Positions 20,551 to 31,440 of a stretch of DNA of 64,000 bases are shown one piece after another. The position numbers and the translations under genes were made by a program. The DNA is taken from contig NBIV01000149.1 of assembly GCA_003194525.1 (NCBI GenBank), positions 1-64,000 on the forward strand, in the 5' to 3' direction. Every line of letters begins with the position of its first letter. Position 1 is the first letter of the stretch. The notes under the pieces were generated by a model. That model was not told where the DNA came from, did not search any database, and saw only the letters and a list, made by a program, of their open reading frames with translations. The stretch is from Gracilariopsis chorda. Taxonomy: Eukaryota; Rhodophyta; Florideophyceae; Gracilariales; Gracilariaceae.

Positions 20551-23500
20551 TTACCCAACTTGGGCATTAACCAGCGTGGCTGGGGCTGCAGTTCCCGTTT
20601 GACGGTGGTATCGCAGGACCTGCGACCGTGGGAGGTGTTCAATTGGCTCCCACGTATCCCCAATGGGGTCATACCCGTACCAGCGGACGCGGTATTGTAG
20701 AATACCATCCTGGTCCCAGGTGTGTCCGACAAGTCGGTCTACTACGAACTCTCGTTCGTAGACCTGCCGGCCGTGCCGGGTGGTGGTTGTATTTCCTTGC
20801 GGGGGCTGCCCGCTGTGCGGTATAATGTCCCTTAGCAGGGTGTTCGGCGATAAATCCGGCGTTACCGTGCGCTGTGATAGCGGCCGCTGCTCATGCGAGA
20901 AGATATCCCTCAATAGGGTGTGTGGTGCCACGGTTTTCACCGGCAAGTCATTCCCCATTGGGGCAGGTTCATTTCCGCTTTCGCGGTATTGCGGGCGAAC
21001 CGCCAGTCGGCGGGGGACTTGGGTTCCGCCTTCGCGGTTGAGCTCACGAACCGCGAGTTTGCGGGAAGATGATCGCTCCTGCGGGATCGGCATTTCCACA
21101 ATCCCCTGGGGGGTCCCGTGCGATACGGTGATTGGGTGGCAAACCGCCTCCCTGCCAGGCGCACGAGCGCTCTGCACCATACGTTCCGGCGATGCCGTGG
21201 TGTCCCCGGCTACTGACGGGTTGCCTGGGGCTAACTCCGGTACACCGGTATTTTGGTCAAAATTCCCCTTTGGGGGGTGCCGTGCAGGTGCCAATGACAC
21301 CCTTTTCAGGGGAATTGCCGCTAAGCGCGGTGCACAATCTCCATGAGGAGGAGCAGCGTACGGTACGACCGGTTTCGAGCGTGCGATGGCGCGCGTTATT
21401 CCCGAGTTCCTCGGTTCTTCGCCGCAGCGTTGCGGGGGTTCGCGCAATTTATTCCCCGGAGCGGGGGCTTCGATTCCGTCAACGACGGGAGGCGTTTCCG
21501 GTGCTTGCGAGCCAGGGCTTAAAGCTTCGACTGCGGCTTGGCTGCCTTTTTCCCCAAGAGGGGTGTGGGTATTTCCCTGTGAGGCCGGCGTATCTGGGCG
21601 CCCCTTCTCCGCAAGGCACGGGTCTGATCGACCTGATTGAACCGCTTCCGCGGGGACTTCCGCCAACGGCGGCTTCGAGACATCGCCCTGCTGAGGGGAT
21701 TGAGGGCAATCGTCACCATACTCCCTTATCGGGGATCCTTCCCTGACAGGGTTGTGCAATAGTTGCGCTTCAACTTCCCGTGTAGCACGGTATATTTCCC
21801 GCGTTTGTGGCGATGCCTCCGGGGATGGATCGGGCGATTGCATTTCCGCTGCTGCGGTATTGGAGGGAGGCTTCTCGTTTTCCCGTGACAAACGGTGTAT
21901 TTGCCACTTTTGCGGGGCCTGCGCGTCTGGTTCCTGTTGCAAAGCACTGCCCGGCAACGGGGGATTAGTGTCGCGTGACATACTCCGTGCTCCACGGTCA
22001 GTGTTCCGTATGTTACGGTGTGTTTCCCGTTGCGACGGCGATATCGTTCCTCGAAAACGAGTGTTCTCCTCCCCCTCCTTAGACGGAGCGGCGGGATAAG
22101 GGATAACATTCCCCGCCTGGCGGGTATAGATGCGCGCCAGTGGGGCAGACGTGACAGGGGCGGGCGCTGAGGGGCCCGAATTACCCGGCTGAGCCGGTGA
22201 GTCCGACAGAGTCGGTAGGTCTGAGAGTCCCCGGCTGGGGTGTGGTAGTACCGTAGGTCTAGTACTCCCGGATTGTTCCGGTGTAGCGGAGTTCGTAGAA
22301 ACGGGGTTGCCTGGATCCAGGACTACCTCTGACGAGGGAGGAGGGGCAAGGACAACACGATCACGGGAAATCCGTTCGTGCGTGTCCCCCATCTCTACCA
22401 CGACAGTGTCGGTGTTAACAGAGATGACCTTGAAGGGTCCATCCGCCACAGGCGAGAGTTTGTGACGCTTCTCCCGTTCCGGGTTGTAGTATTCCTTCCT
22501 GATGAAGACGTAGTTATTTGCCCGAATCGGGGACGGTTTTCCTCGCACGCGAGCGTCAAAATCCCGCTTGTAAGCGGCTTGGGCCCGTGCCATAGACTTC
22601 CGCGCAGCGGGGACCAGCTTGGAAAGCCATTGCTTCCATTTCTGCCGGTAGATACCCACAGATGGGAAATTGTCCAAGGTAGCTTGGGGTTCCAGCGCCA
22701 CAGGCGGGGGTGTTCTACATAGAACCAACTCGAATGGCGAAACTCCGGTAGTCCGGTGTACCTGCGTATTGTACGCGTAGGTTACCGCATCAGCGTACAT
22801 GTCCCAGTTCTTTGGGTGGTCTGCGACGTAGGAACGTAACGCCGCGAGTAACGTCCGGTTAAACCGTTCAACTTGCCCATTACACTGGGGGTGGTAGGTA
22901 GTCGTGAACAAGTTCTTGACATCCAGGATGCGACAGACATCCTGGAAGAACTTGCTCACGAACTGTTTCCCGTTATCGGAGAGCACCTGTACAGGGGGAC
23001 CGTAGACAAAAATTCAGTGCGTCACCAGAGCCTGGGCCACCGTGAGAGCGGTTATCCTCCGAAGAGGGACAGTCCGTACCAGCTTAGAAAAGCGGTCGGT
23101 AATGACAAGTAGAAACTTGTTTCTACGTTTCGTGGTGAGTAGTGGTCCGAGAATATCGATCGCGATAAACTCGAGCGGCGCCCTTGTGGGGAATAGTTTC
23201 ATCTTCTTCGCATTTTTGCGGAGCTTGACGCGATTCTTCGCGCATTCGCTACAGAACCGCACAGTTGCGTAGCAATCCACCGCCACGGCGGGCCAATAGA
23301 AATCCCTTCGCAGGGTTAGGTAGAGTTTCCTCCCACCTGGGTGACCTCCAATGGGGGCGTAGTGTGAGAGATGTAACACCTGCGATCGCAGGAAATGTGG
23401 TACCACAATCTGTGGGCGGGCTTCGACCTTCCTTACGAGGTAGCCTTTGTCGTTTACCCCGAAAGGGAGATCTTCACCACCGTTGATACGGGCACGAATT

Positions 23501-26259
23501 CTCGTACAGAATGGGTCGCCGAATTGTTCTCGGATCATTTCTTCCGGTGATACCGGTACAAAGTTTCCCGGTAAGGGGTTCTCAGATTTATCTCGCGATG
23601 CGAGTAGTTCGTCAAAATCAGCATCCCCGTCCCAGTTTTCTGGCCGAGCCTTGACGGCGCATTCCGGATCATCCGGGTCTATGGCCATGAAACATGGGTC
23701 TTCATCATCCTCCGTTGGGAGTGCTTCCCCACTTGTGGGTAACCGCGACAAAGCGTCGGCCTGGGTGTTCTGCGCGCCCTTTTTATAAATGACTTGTAAG
23801 TCATATTCCGCGAGGCGGAGTCTCCAGCGCATGAGGCGTCCCGACGGGTCGGAGATATTCATCAACCACCTCAATGAGGAATGATCCGTGTACACGGTGA
23901 AGTGAATTCCCATAAGGTAGGGGCGCAGAGTGGTCATCGCCCATACGACGGCGAGGCACTCTTTTTCCGATACGGAGTAGTTCCGCTCATGAACATTGAG
24001 CGAGCGCGACCAATAACCAATTGGATGTCGTTCCCCCTCGGGGGTGGTTTGAAAAAGAGCACACCCGACTTGGTAGTCGCTCGAGTCCGTATCTACGGAG
24101 TATGGCAACCCAAGTTTTGGGAGATGTAGGATTGGTGCTGATGTGACAGCCTCCTTTAAGGAGTTGAAGGCTTCCGATTGCTCGGGCGTAAATGTTCCCA
24201 GTTTTGGGGGGTTCCCCTTTCGCAACAACGCGTTCAGGGGCGCTGCAGTATCCGAAAAGTTCGGGATAAACCGTCGATAGACGTTGACCAGCCGCAGAAA
24301 GGAGCGCAGTTCCGTTAGAGTACGGGGCTCTTTCGCCTCAACGAGGGATTTGACTCGAGCTTTCTCGATCGCTAACCGTCCAGGACGGATAATGTCACCC
24401 AGATACTTCACAGTATCTGTGAAAAACTCGCATTTCCTCAACTTGAGGGTAATTCCCGCATCGCGGAGTACGGTCAGCACGTCTCGGACGTGAGTGAGAT
24501 GGTCGTCCAACGAGTTGGGGAAGATGATAATATCATCAAGGTAGACCAGACAGCTCCGCCACTTAAAGCGGTTGAGTAGAATATTTACTGCACGCTGAAA
24601 GGTGGCGGGGGCGTTGGTTAACCCAAATGGCATCCGCTTGAAGCGGTACGTTCCTGCGTGGCAGGTCAATGCGGTTTTGTCGCGATCCTCCTGTCTGACA
24701 GGTACTTGCCAATATCCCCAATTGGCATCAAGGGCCGTAAACACGGTGGCGTCTCCAAGGGAGTCAATGCACTCGTCCATACGAGGGATAGGGTACGTGT
24801 CCCTAACGGTCACGGCATTGAGCCGGCGGTAGTCGACACAGAACCTCCAGGTTCCGTCGGCATTTAAAGCCAGTACAACTGGGGATGCCCAGGGTGATTG
24901 AGCGGGCTCAATCACACCTGCGCGGAGCATCTTGTCCACTTGGGACTGCTCCTCTTCCCGAGCTTTCGGACCTGCCCTGTAAGGGGGTTGTGCAACCGGT
25001 CGCGCACCGGGGATTAAATCGATCCGGTGTTCTGTTGCATTAATCTCGCCAAGCGAGCCATCCCACATTGTGGTGAATTCCCGTAACATTGTACGGAGTT
25101 TGTCGCGGTGCGACTCTGGCACGTGGCTGAAGTCCAGCGCTTCAAGTACCTTTTCCGGGTCAATCCGGTCATTGCTCGATGGAACATTGTCCTGTGGAAC
25201 AGGTGTGGTTCGCAATTCCGAGTTACTCGGTGTGTTCGACGCTGAAGTAGCGGTTTCCTCCCTCTCCTTAGACTTGACGTCTTTGGACGGCGGGGCGAAC
25301 TCCTCAGAAGAGGTGGTAACTTCGAGTACATCGGCTGCTGTCATCTTCGTTGACAGCATTACCATAGGATGGGGGGTTACAATCCCAATTACTTGGTGTT
25401 TTACCAGATACTGGGGGTGTTTGCCAAGGTTGGCAGCCAATATCCGGAAAGGAACATCCCGGGAAATGGAGACAATTCCATTAGCCAGCGCCAGCTGGGA
25501 TTTCTCGTACAACGAGGCGAGGGGTTGTATAACCCAAAAACCGTGTTGACGGGAATTTACCTGCACCCAAACTTGGGACTCAGCCGGTATAGAAACCGAG
25601 GCAGCGACGTGGAGCTTGGAGGACTCGTGGGACGCGGGCGGTGGTTCCTGCGCAGCAGGGAGCGGAACTTGTTTCCAAGAGGACCGCTTTAGCGGGCGGC
25701 GAACAATCGGAATTGACGATACGTCGTCAAGTTCTACACGCCTGAGGCGGGGCCTGATTGCGTCGACAAAGCTGTCGCAGTAATCACATCCCAGTCTGAC
25801 TGGTGCTGCCAATGAACGGCAAACGATGAAGTCCAACTTCACCACGGAGGTACCAAGTCTCACGACGAAGTCCACTGTGCCCACCGTTTGTAACAGATTG
25901 TTGTTCGCATCCGAAATGTCGGGGACCGCGTCAGAGCGGATACGCGACCGCACAAGCGGGGGTAACAATGATTCCACAACAAAGTTGGGGCCTGCACCTG
26001 TATCCAGGACGGTGAGAAACCTCACCATAAACTGGGGATCAAGGCCAAGGTCGGCATAGACCTTATAATTGCGTTTGGCCAAGACCAAGACTCTACCGGG
26101 AATCCGGGGATTTTTACTCCGTATCCACGGGCGACGCAACACACCGAGGTGCGCAGAGTCCGCGTCAGCGGTGTCTTTCCTCGAGAGGACTTTCACCGGG
26201 GAGCGAGGCGAGGACGCCTCGGGCGCCAACAGCCTCGTTGTTGAGGACGCCTCTCCCAA
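20551..26259 (-). CDS. C1 pol region: protease, RT, RNase H, integrase, long linker, chromodomain
   Basis: Minus strand. Protease with VLDTGAG; RT with DYRRLNAVTVRDTYPIPRMD, MPFGLTNAPATFQRA and the YLDD catalytic box; RNase H with DTDSSDYQVGCALF and YTDHSSLRWL; integrase zinc finger (HLSHY ... GGHPGG ... CSECAKN) and core with FIAIDILGPL, LSDNGKQF and CNGQVERFNRTL (D,D,E); a Pro/Ser/Arg-rich linker of some 450 residues; and a C-terminal chromodomain (EFVVDRLVGH ... WYGYDPIGDTWEPIEHLP) ending AQVG. Pol follows gag in another frame, as in many Ty3/gypsy elements where frameshifting is used. The region carries one break. The linker is where the hairpins are densest. Confidence 0.92.
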
Positions 26260-26276
26260 AGGGGAGACTCCCTCAG

Positions 26277-28451
26277 TTAGTTTTCCGCCTTCGGCGGTGG
26301 GTTGGTTTCCTCGACAACGAGTGCTTCATCCCGTTGACGGGGGTTTCTATCCGCATAAGCGGGGTTTGCAACGGATGGTTGCGTGATCTCCCGAATCGGG
26401 GTGTATGAAGCTTGCCGCGCACGCGGGGCCTGTGGTAGGGCATGGGAAAAGTCCGTTTTAGCACGGAGGTAGGAAGCCGTCTGGACGGAACGTGTCTCCT
26501 CTGGAGTGAGGGCCTCATAATTTGCCACCACCTTGGCCATATCCTTCAGTGAACAAATACACTGAGGTGAGGTATGGCCATGGGCATAGCACAGGTGGCA
26601 AATGAGAGCCAATACCGCGACACGCGGATTATTATTCCGAGTATTGGAGAAGTGAACCGCAGGGCGGGTGTCAGTCCATCCAGGCCGTTGATAATGGGAT
26701 TGAACGTTTGAAAACGGGAGTCGTTGGGGTTGAACCCGACTGTTACTACCGTACAAAACAGGGTCTTCCGTTCCCGTATCACGGGTCATCTCCGTCGTTG
26801 ACGGTAAATCACTGGTGGGTATCGACACACCATCCTCCTCCACTAAATGCACGGTATCAAATCCCTGTCCAGGATTCCCATCCGCGGTGAGCGGGAGAAA
26901 GGAAGCTTCGCTTTCCAGCAACAACGCCTTGGCAGATTTAGACCGATTGTTCGGAGTTCTTGCACGAAGTGCATCCCCTTCCGCTCGGGCGTGTTGAACC
27001 AGCTCGAGATAGGTGATCCTCCGCTTTTCCTCGCGACAACGGGTAACTAAACTCCGGATTGCCGGGTCAAGACCATCGATGAACATGGTACTGCGCTCCT
27101 CAGTGGGGTATACGTTACCACATCTGTGGAAAGCCTTGTTAAGGCGCACTGAGTAACCGGTCTCGGTCTCTCTAGCACGCTGGCGTGTATCTCGCAAAGC
27201 GAGGATAGCCTGCTGAATAGCGGTGTTTGTGGCGTAGGAGCGCAGTAAGTACTGCACAGCCTCCGGCCAGAAAGTAACTCCTCCCTCGGAGGCACCAGAA
27301 GATCCTCTGACAGAGTTGTATTGGTCCTCCGCCACTGCCCGTAAGAAATACGGTAAAGCCAAATAGGCTTGTCCCTCATTCATACCGAGGATATCGGCCT
27401 CCGCTACAAAGCGGGATAGGAAATCCAGTACTAGGACTGGGTCCTCTTCAGTAAAATACTGGTTGCGGAGCGAGAGCTGCATTCGCTTAATGCATTCTCG
27501 CACCTTTCCCGTACCACGGGGCGTACGTCCAAGTGACGAGTCTTCGAGCCGGTAGTAACGGTATGATAAAAGCTTCCGGTAATCCGGGTTTGTCGGTTTC
27601 CATTCCCGTAGACCGGGGTGTCTTCTCCCCTTCTGGCGGGTTCGAACCACACCTTCAGTGGCCGATGACCGCTTCGAGCGGGAGGAGTAGCCTCGCTTCT
27701 CGTCCTCCGAGTCGGAGTCCGAGGAGCTCGAGCTAACCGAATGGTTTCGAGATGAGTCCGACGATGTCGAAGAATCGAAGTCCGAATATTTTCGGTGGTG
27801 TTTCCGTCGATGACGGCGTTTCTTCTTCCCAGCAAGCTGGTCGTTGTGCGATGCCTCGTTTACCGGATCATCCGGGGATGGTTTGTCCATGAGGACGAAC
27901 TGCTCCAGCGTCTCCAGGCGGGCACCAATCCGATCAAATCGGGCTTCAACTCCTTCGATGAAGGTGGCGGGTTGTCCCAAACTCTCCAACACGGAGTTGA
28001 CGTCAGACCGTAAAATACGGAGTTCCTCGGCGACCTCCTTTACGGGGGTTGCCAAGACCACCTCTTGGAGAGATTTTAGTTCCCCTACAAAGGTGTCATG
28101 GGCGGTCCACAGAGCGTGGACCTGGGATTCCAAGGAAGTCCCCTGGAGGGTGTTATCGCCCGTTCCACGGGGGCTTGAAGCCGCGACAGCGGGAGCAGGC
28201 CGGGGAGCTTGGGGCACTGCGGCAACAGCCAGAGTCGATGCTGCATTCCCCTGCGGGGGTGATAACGAGGGCAAAAGGAGGTTCCGGGGTTCCCGGTCGG
28301 GGGTATCATTCGGCGATGAGGCGGCGCCAGCACGGCTGGAACTTGTCCGTAAAGGGATACGGGGTACGAACCGAACTTCGGATGTGTCCGCGTTGTCGCG
28401 GGAGCGACTACGTGTAACCACTGGCTCCGCGTCGGAGGGATTTCTCGACAT
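26277..28451 (-). CDS. C1 gag
   Basis: 724-residue open frame on the minus strand. N-terminal Pro/Ala/Ser-rich region, a helical segment with likely coiled coil (ELRILRSDVNSVLESLGQ), a basic stretch KKKRRHRRKHHRK followed by a Ser/Asp/Glu-rich tract, a capsid-like domain (YRKLLSYRYYRLEDSSLG to LELVQHARAEGDALRART) and one CCHC zinc knuckle CHLCYAHGHTSPQC. The structural protein of the particle; the knuckle binds element RNA. Looks open throughout. Confidence 0.88.
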   Translation of the reverse strand: MSRNPSDAEPVVTRSRSRDNADTSEVRFVPRIPLRTSSSRAGAASSPNDTPDREPRNLLLPSLSPPQGNAASTLAVAAVPQAPRPAPAVAASSPRGTGDNTLQGTSLESQVHALWTAHDTFVGELKSLQEVVLATPVKEVAEELRILRSDVNSVLESLGQPATFIEGVEARFDRIGARLETLEQFVLMDKPSPDDPVNEASHNDQLAGKKKRRHRRKHHRKYSDFDSSTSSDSSRNHSVSSSSSDSDSEDEKRGYSSRSKRSSATEGVVRTRQKGRRHPGLREWKPTNPDYRKLLSYRYYRLEDSSLGRTPRGTGKVRECIKRMQLSLRNQYFTEEDPVLVLDFLSRFVAEADILGMNEGQAYLALPYFLRAVAEDQYNSVRGSSGASEGGVTFWPEAVQYLLRSYATNTAIQQAILALRDTRQRARETETGYSVRLNKAFHRCGNVYPTEERSTMFIDGLDPAIRSLVTRCREEKRRITYLELVQHARAEGDALRARTPNNRSKSAKALLLESEASFLPLTADGNPGQGFDTVHLVEEDGVSIPTSDLPSTTEMTRDTGTEDPVLYGSNSRVQPQRLPFSNVQSHYQRPGWTDTRPAVHFSNTRNNNPRVAVLALICHLCYAHGHTSPQCICSLKDMAKVVANYEALTPEETRSVQTASYLRAKTDFSHALPQAPRARQASYTPIREITQPSVANPAYADRNPRQRDEALVVEETNPPPKAEN

Positions 28452-28555
28452 GAGAAAATACCGTTACGACGGGAAACGATCACGGAACTTCCGGCAAATA
28501 AAAACAAACCTCTTAAGAGGGAAAAAAAAAACGATTCTAAGTCAAGAGACCACTT

Positions 28556-29380
28556 TTTGGTGCAATGTCCCAAAGGGGAAAAACACCGAAAGACGTTCGG
28601 GATCTTCCTCTCACGAGGTGAACCCAGTTGGGTAGAGCCCTCCCAGAGGTGTCACGGCAAAGCCGGTTTGTAAGACCAGGGATACCTGTCGCGACTCGCG
28701 CAGGGAGGTGAAGGCGAAGAATTGGTATCCGCGTGAGCGGGGTGTGATCCTCAGTAGAGGTATGTTTCCACGTAAGTGGGAGTGTGTGAGCGGATGCGCA
28801 CACGAGAGCCGCGGATAGCGGGAGGTGCTACCCTAAAAAGGGGGAAAGGGAAGGGCGAAGAGGAGGAAGAGAGGACGATGTGAGTCGCGAGAGCGACGGG
28901 GGCGAACGGCGGTGCCTGTAACAATATCCCTATACAGGGTGAAACACCAATGCAATTGGAATAATATGACTCCCAGTGATCGGTCCCTTTAGATGTGCAA
29001 GGGGGTTAGATGTCCCGTGGTTTACGGCGTTTCCCTCCAAGGCGGAGTAGAGCACGCGCGCAAGCGGCAACAACTAGAGCCAATTCCCCAGGTTCGGGTC
29101 CCTTGTTGGGGAAGGTTTACTGGTGCCACGGCAGTGCGCCGTCGCACTAAGTACTAGCTTCCCAGAAATGGGTGTGAAAATAATAAATAATATTAACTAA
29201 AATACTCCACATTTCGTGGCAACATCCACTACTGTGGCCAACCGCCAATTGACCCAAAACCGTGTCCCACGTGTCCATATCCACCATTGTGGGGCGTAGT
29301 TCATACACGCACTACACAACCGATAATATCTGGAAAACGATCAAGTACCTGGAATCTCTCCCTGAGGGCGTTGCACTTCA
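28556..29380 (-). repeat. C1 LTR (5' LTR in element orientation)
   Basis: 825 bp, same length as its partner and ending GGCGTTGCACTTCA. It differs from the partner in patches, notably near 28898-28920 and 28960-28982, rather than evenly. This is followed by the CCAGA target duplication and the resumption of H pol. Confidence 0.9.
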
Positions 29381-29885
29381 CCAGAGAAGATTATAGTAAT
29401 ACAGAAGGCATCTGAGCTATACATTGCATCTGAGTTAAGATGTTTTCTGGGACTAGCCGGTTATTATCGTATTTTCATATCACATTTTGCAGAAACATAG
29501 GCAGTCCTACATGAAGCTACATCACAAAAGAAAGAATGGATTTGGGCAACGATAACGCCCAGAACGACGAATTGGAAGATTGCTTGGTTGCATTCGAACA
29601 ACATGTGAGGTACGCTCTTTTGGGCGATTCCAACTTTGCATTGTAGTCAGAGGAACGCACAGAATAAACAGTGAACCTAGGTTCATTGGACCGCCCGCGG
29701 CTGCAACTCTGATTCTGCGCAAAGGAATCCGCGAACGTTGACTTTCGACCGCTTCTCAGAAGTTGAAAAACAGTCGGAGGGCGATTCTATATCACACAAG
29801 CTGCGAGAGACAACTTGAAGATGTTGAGTACAATTTATATAGAGTTCAAGCGCCGGGCCCGTGGCAGGCGCTGGAGAGGGGATCG
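29381..29885 (+). pseudogene. H pol remainder right of C1
   Basis: After the CCAGA duplication the H pol sequence resumes, with LRCFLGLAGYYRIF, the RT-to-RNase H connection typical of gypsy, then decays into sequence without a long frame before the 3' LTR at 29886. No integrase core is visible, so much of the 3' half of the original element is absent. Confidence 0.7.
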
Positions 29886-30133
29886 TGTCATACGTGTAAG
29901 ACACGTGTAAGACAGCAATGACATAAGTTAGCAATGTCATTGCTATTCCGTATCTTATTGGGTAGCATGGCAAGTAACCCTCCAGCTACTTGCCACGTGT
30001 AAGATTTCTGTTACAACCGAGAAGCATATAAGTAGGTTTGCTTCACTGCCTTCGGTTGCAGAATGAACTCGAAGAAGGGAGACAGACAGACAATAATAAA
30101 TATTCTCGGCGCCGCTCTTGTGCAGCGCTAACA
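29886..30133 (+). repeat. H 3' LTR (248 bp)
   Basis: TGTCATACG ... GCGCTAACA with TATAAGTAG at 30027-30035, followed by the target duplication CTACA (30134-30138). Almost identical to 14611-14858. Confidence 0.9.
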
Positions 30134-30138
30134 CTACA

Positions 30139-31440
30139 CTTAGGCAATAGAGGAACAAGTTGTTGCCTCAAATTTTTAAACAATCAACTTTTTCAGCATG
30201 TGGGTTACACATTTACCATTATGAGCAGTTGTGAATTCACACGCTGAATACAGCTATCTACCCTTGTATGCCACTTGAGCATACCAACCTTTGTCTTGTT
30301 GCATTTGCCTTGCTCCGTGTAAAACGACTGGGCTACAAAAGTGTCCGGCCAGACATTGATGCGGGCTTGTCCAGCGACACTTGCAGTGAGCTCCCACACT
30401 GCGTTTTCACGTTCTTTGAATTTGACTATTCGGCTAAATTCGGTGGTGTACAGTAACAGATGACGGGTGTCCTCTGAAAAAAGTTGCCAAATAGCAACGT
30501 CGACGATACCGCGCATTCTGCGTCGTTCTCAGTCTGGACATATCCATTAGCCCCACTGTCGGCGGAGATGGAGGTGCAAGCAAGCTCTCAGAACCGATAC
30601 TGCAGGAACACAATCTTGGTACTTTGATATCACAGGAAATCGCCCTTTCTGAAATCTGTGTGAGGACAAGCTAATGGATAGAAACGCTTTTAGGTAACTT
30701 AATCCAAAAAGACCGTAGTCTTTTCCTTGACCAATTCGTCTTTTCCCTTGACTAGTTCTCTATTTTGCTTCTTAGATGAATCTTCTTTGTGGAATAAGAG
30801 AAAAAGAAAGTGGATATGAACTGAGAGTTAAAAGAAAGTTGCAAAAACTAATGCAGAGCCATTGGCAGCAAAAGACGGAGTATCACGAAGACAAATAAGT
30901 CCTAAACATGCAACCAATAACAAGGATGAAATATTTCAAAATGAAATGATCGTAGCCCTGAGAACGCCATTCTACTGCACTACGTTTCACTTGCGTAAAC
31001 TTTAGCAGCGTCACATGCTTGAGCATCGAAACAGCAAAACCTCCATAATTATGTTTCTACGGTCCTGTTCTACTCTTTTCAAACAGTATTCCAGCTTTCA
31101 AAAATCAACTTTAACCCTGCTCTTCTCCCTTTTCTGCTTACCATGCAAGGGCATCAGTAAGAACCTACGGAGTTTTGTACTCTGCTTTCGTTGCTTGTTG
31201 CCGCACCCCAATAAAAATGATACGATTTTACGAGGTGTCTCCAACAAAATGCAACCGTGGCAAGCTGCGAAAAGGATGGCTTAGATGCATCAATTCACTT
31301 CAGGAGAGCTTCTAGGCAATGCTATTTCAGTCCATGGTCTGTTTCAAAACGCAATATAAGAGAATGCTTTTGTACTATAGAAGAGAGCCGTCAACGCTGT
31401 GCTACACCAGCTTCCACAATCCTGGTTCCCCTTATCAACA
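30139..31440. other. Host intergenic region
   Basis: Right flank of H. A minus-strand open stretch 30205-30516 (103 codons, starting MRGIVDVAIWQLF) has no recognisable motif and I do not call it a gene. The rest, to the start of the secreted-protein gene, is AT-rich and should contain its promoter. No TATA box stands out. Confidence 0.45.

Larger units (their letters stand above)
17692..29380 (-). mobile_element. C1: chromodomain Ty3/gypsy element with an antisense ORF, nested in H
   Basis: 11,689 bp with 825-bp LTRs at both ends and a 5-bp target duplication CCAGA (17687-17691 and 29381-29385), inserted in the RT region of H. On the minus strand, in order: 5' LTR, primer site starting TGGTCT (C2 has TGGTCTTCCGACC), gag (26277-28451), pol with protease, RT, RNase H, integrase and chromodomain (20551-26259), then a polypurine tract and the 3' LTR. 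A separate large ORF (18573-20359) lies on the plus strand between pol and the 3' LTR. The element is nearly whole, with about two breaks. The LTRs differ at roughly 39 of 825 positions by eye (4-5 %). The sequence is unusually rich in short hairpins. Confidence 0.93.
14611..30133 (+). mobile_element. H: short Ty3/gypsy element split by nested C1
   Basis: Both LTRs (14611-14858 and 29886-30133, 248 bp each) are present, and both flanks carry the 5-bp target duplication CTACA (14606-14610 and 30134-30138), so the ends are firm. Without the nested element it is about 3.8 kb, compact for gypsy. The body holds gag, protease and RT on the left (14858-17691) and a stretch of RNase H-side pol on the right (29381-29885); no integrase is evident, so the 3' half of pol seems largely lost. 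It is broken by C1 and by several smaller lesions. The LTRs differ at only about 4 of 248 positions by eye, which suggests a fairly recent insertion. Confidence 0.9.

Noticed and set aside
20780-21746. Several plus-strand open frames opposite the pol linker of C1 (and the same in C2)
   Set aside because: They are complements of the hairpin-rich, low-complexity linker; palindromes leave both strands open. No ATG context or conservation beyond that of pol.
30205-30516. 103-codon minus-strand ORF next to the H insertion
   Set aside because: No motif, no homology I recognise, no clear splice partners; kept only as a note.
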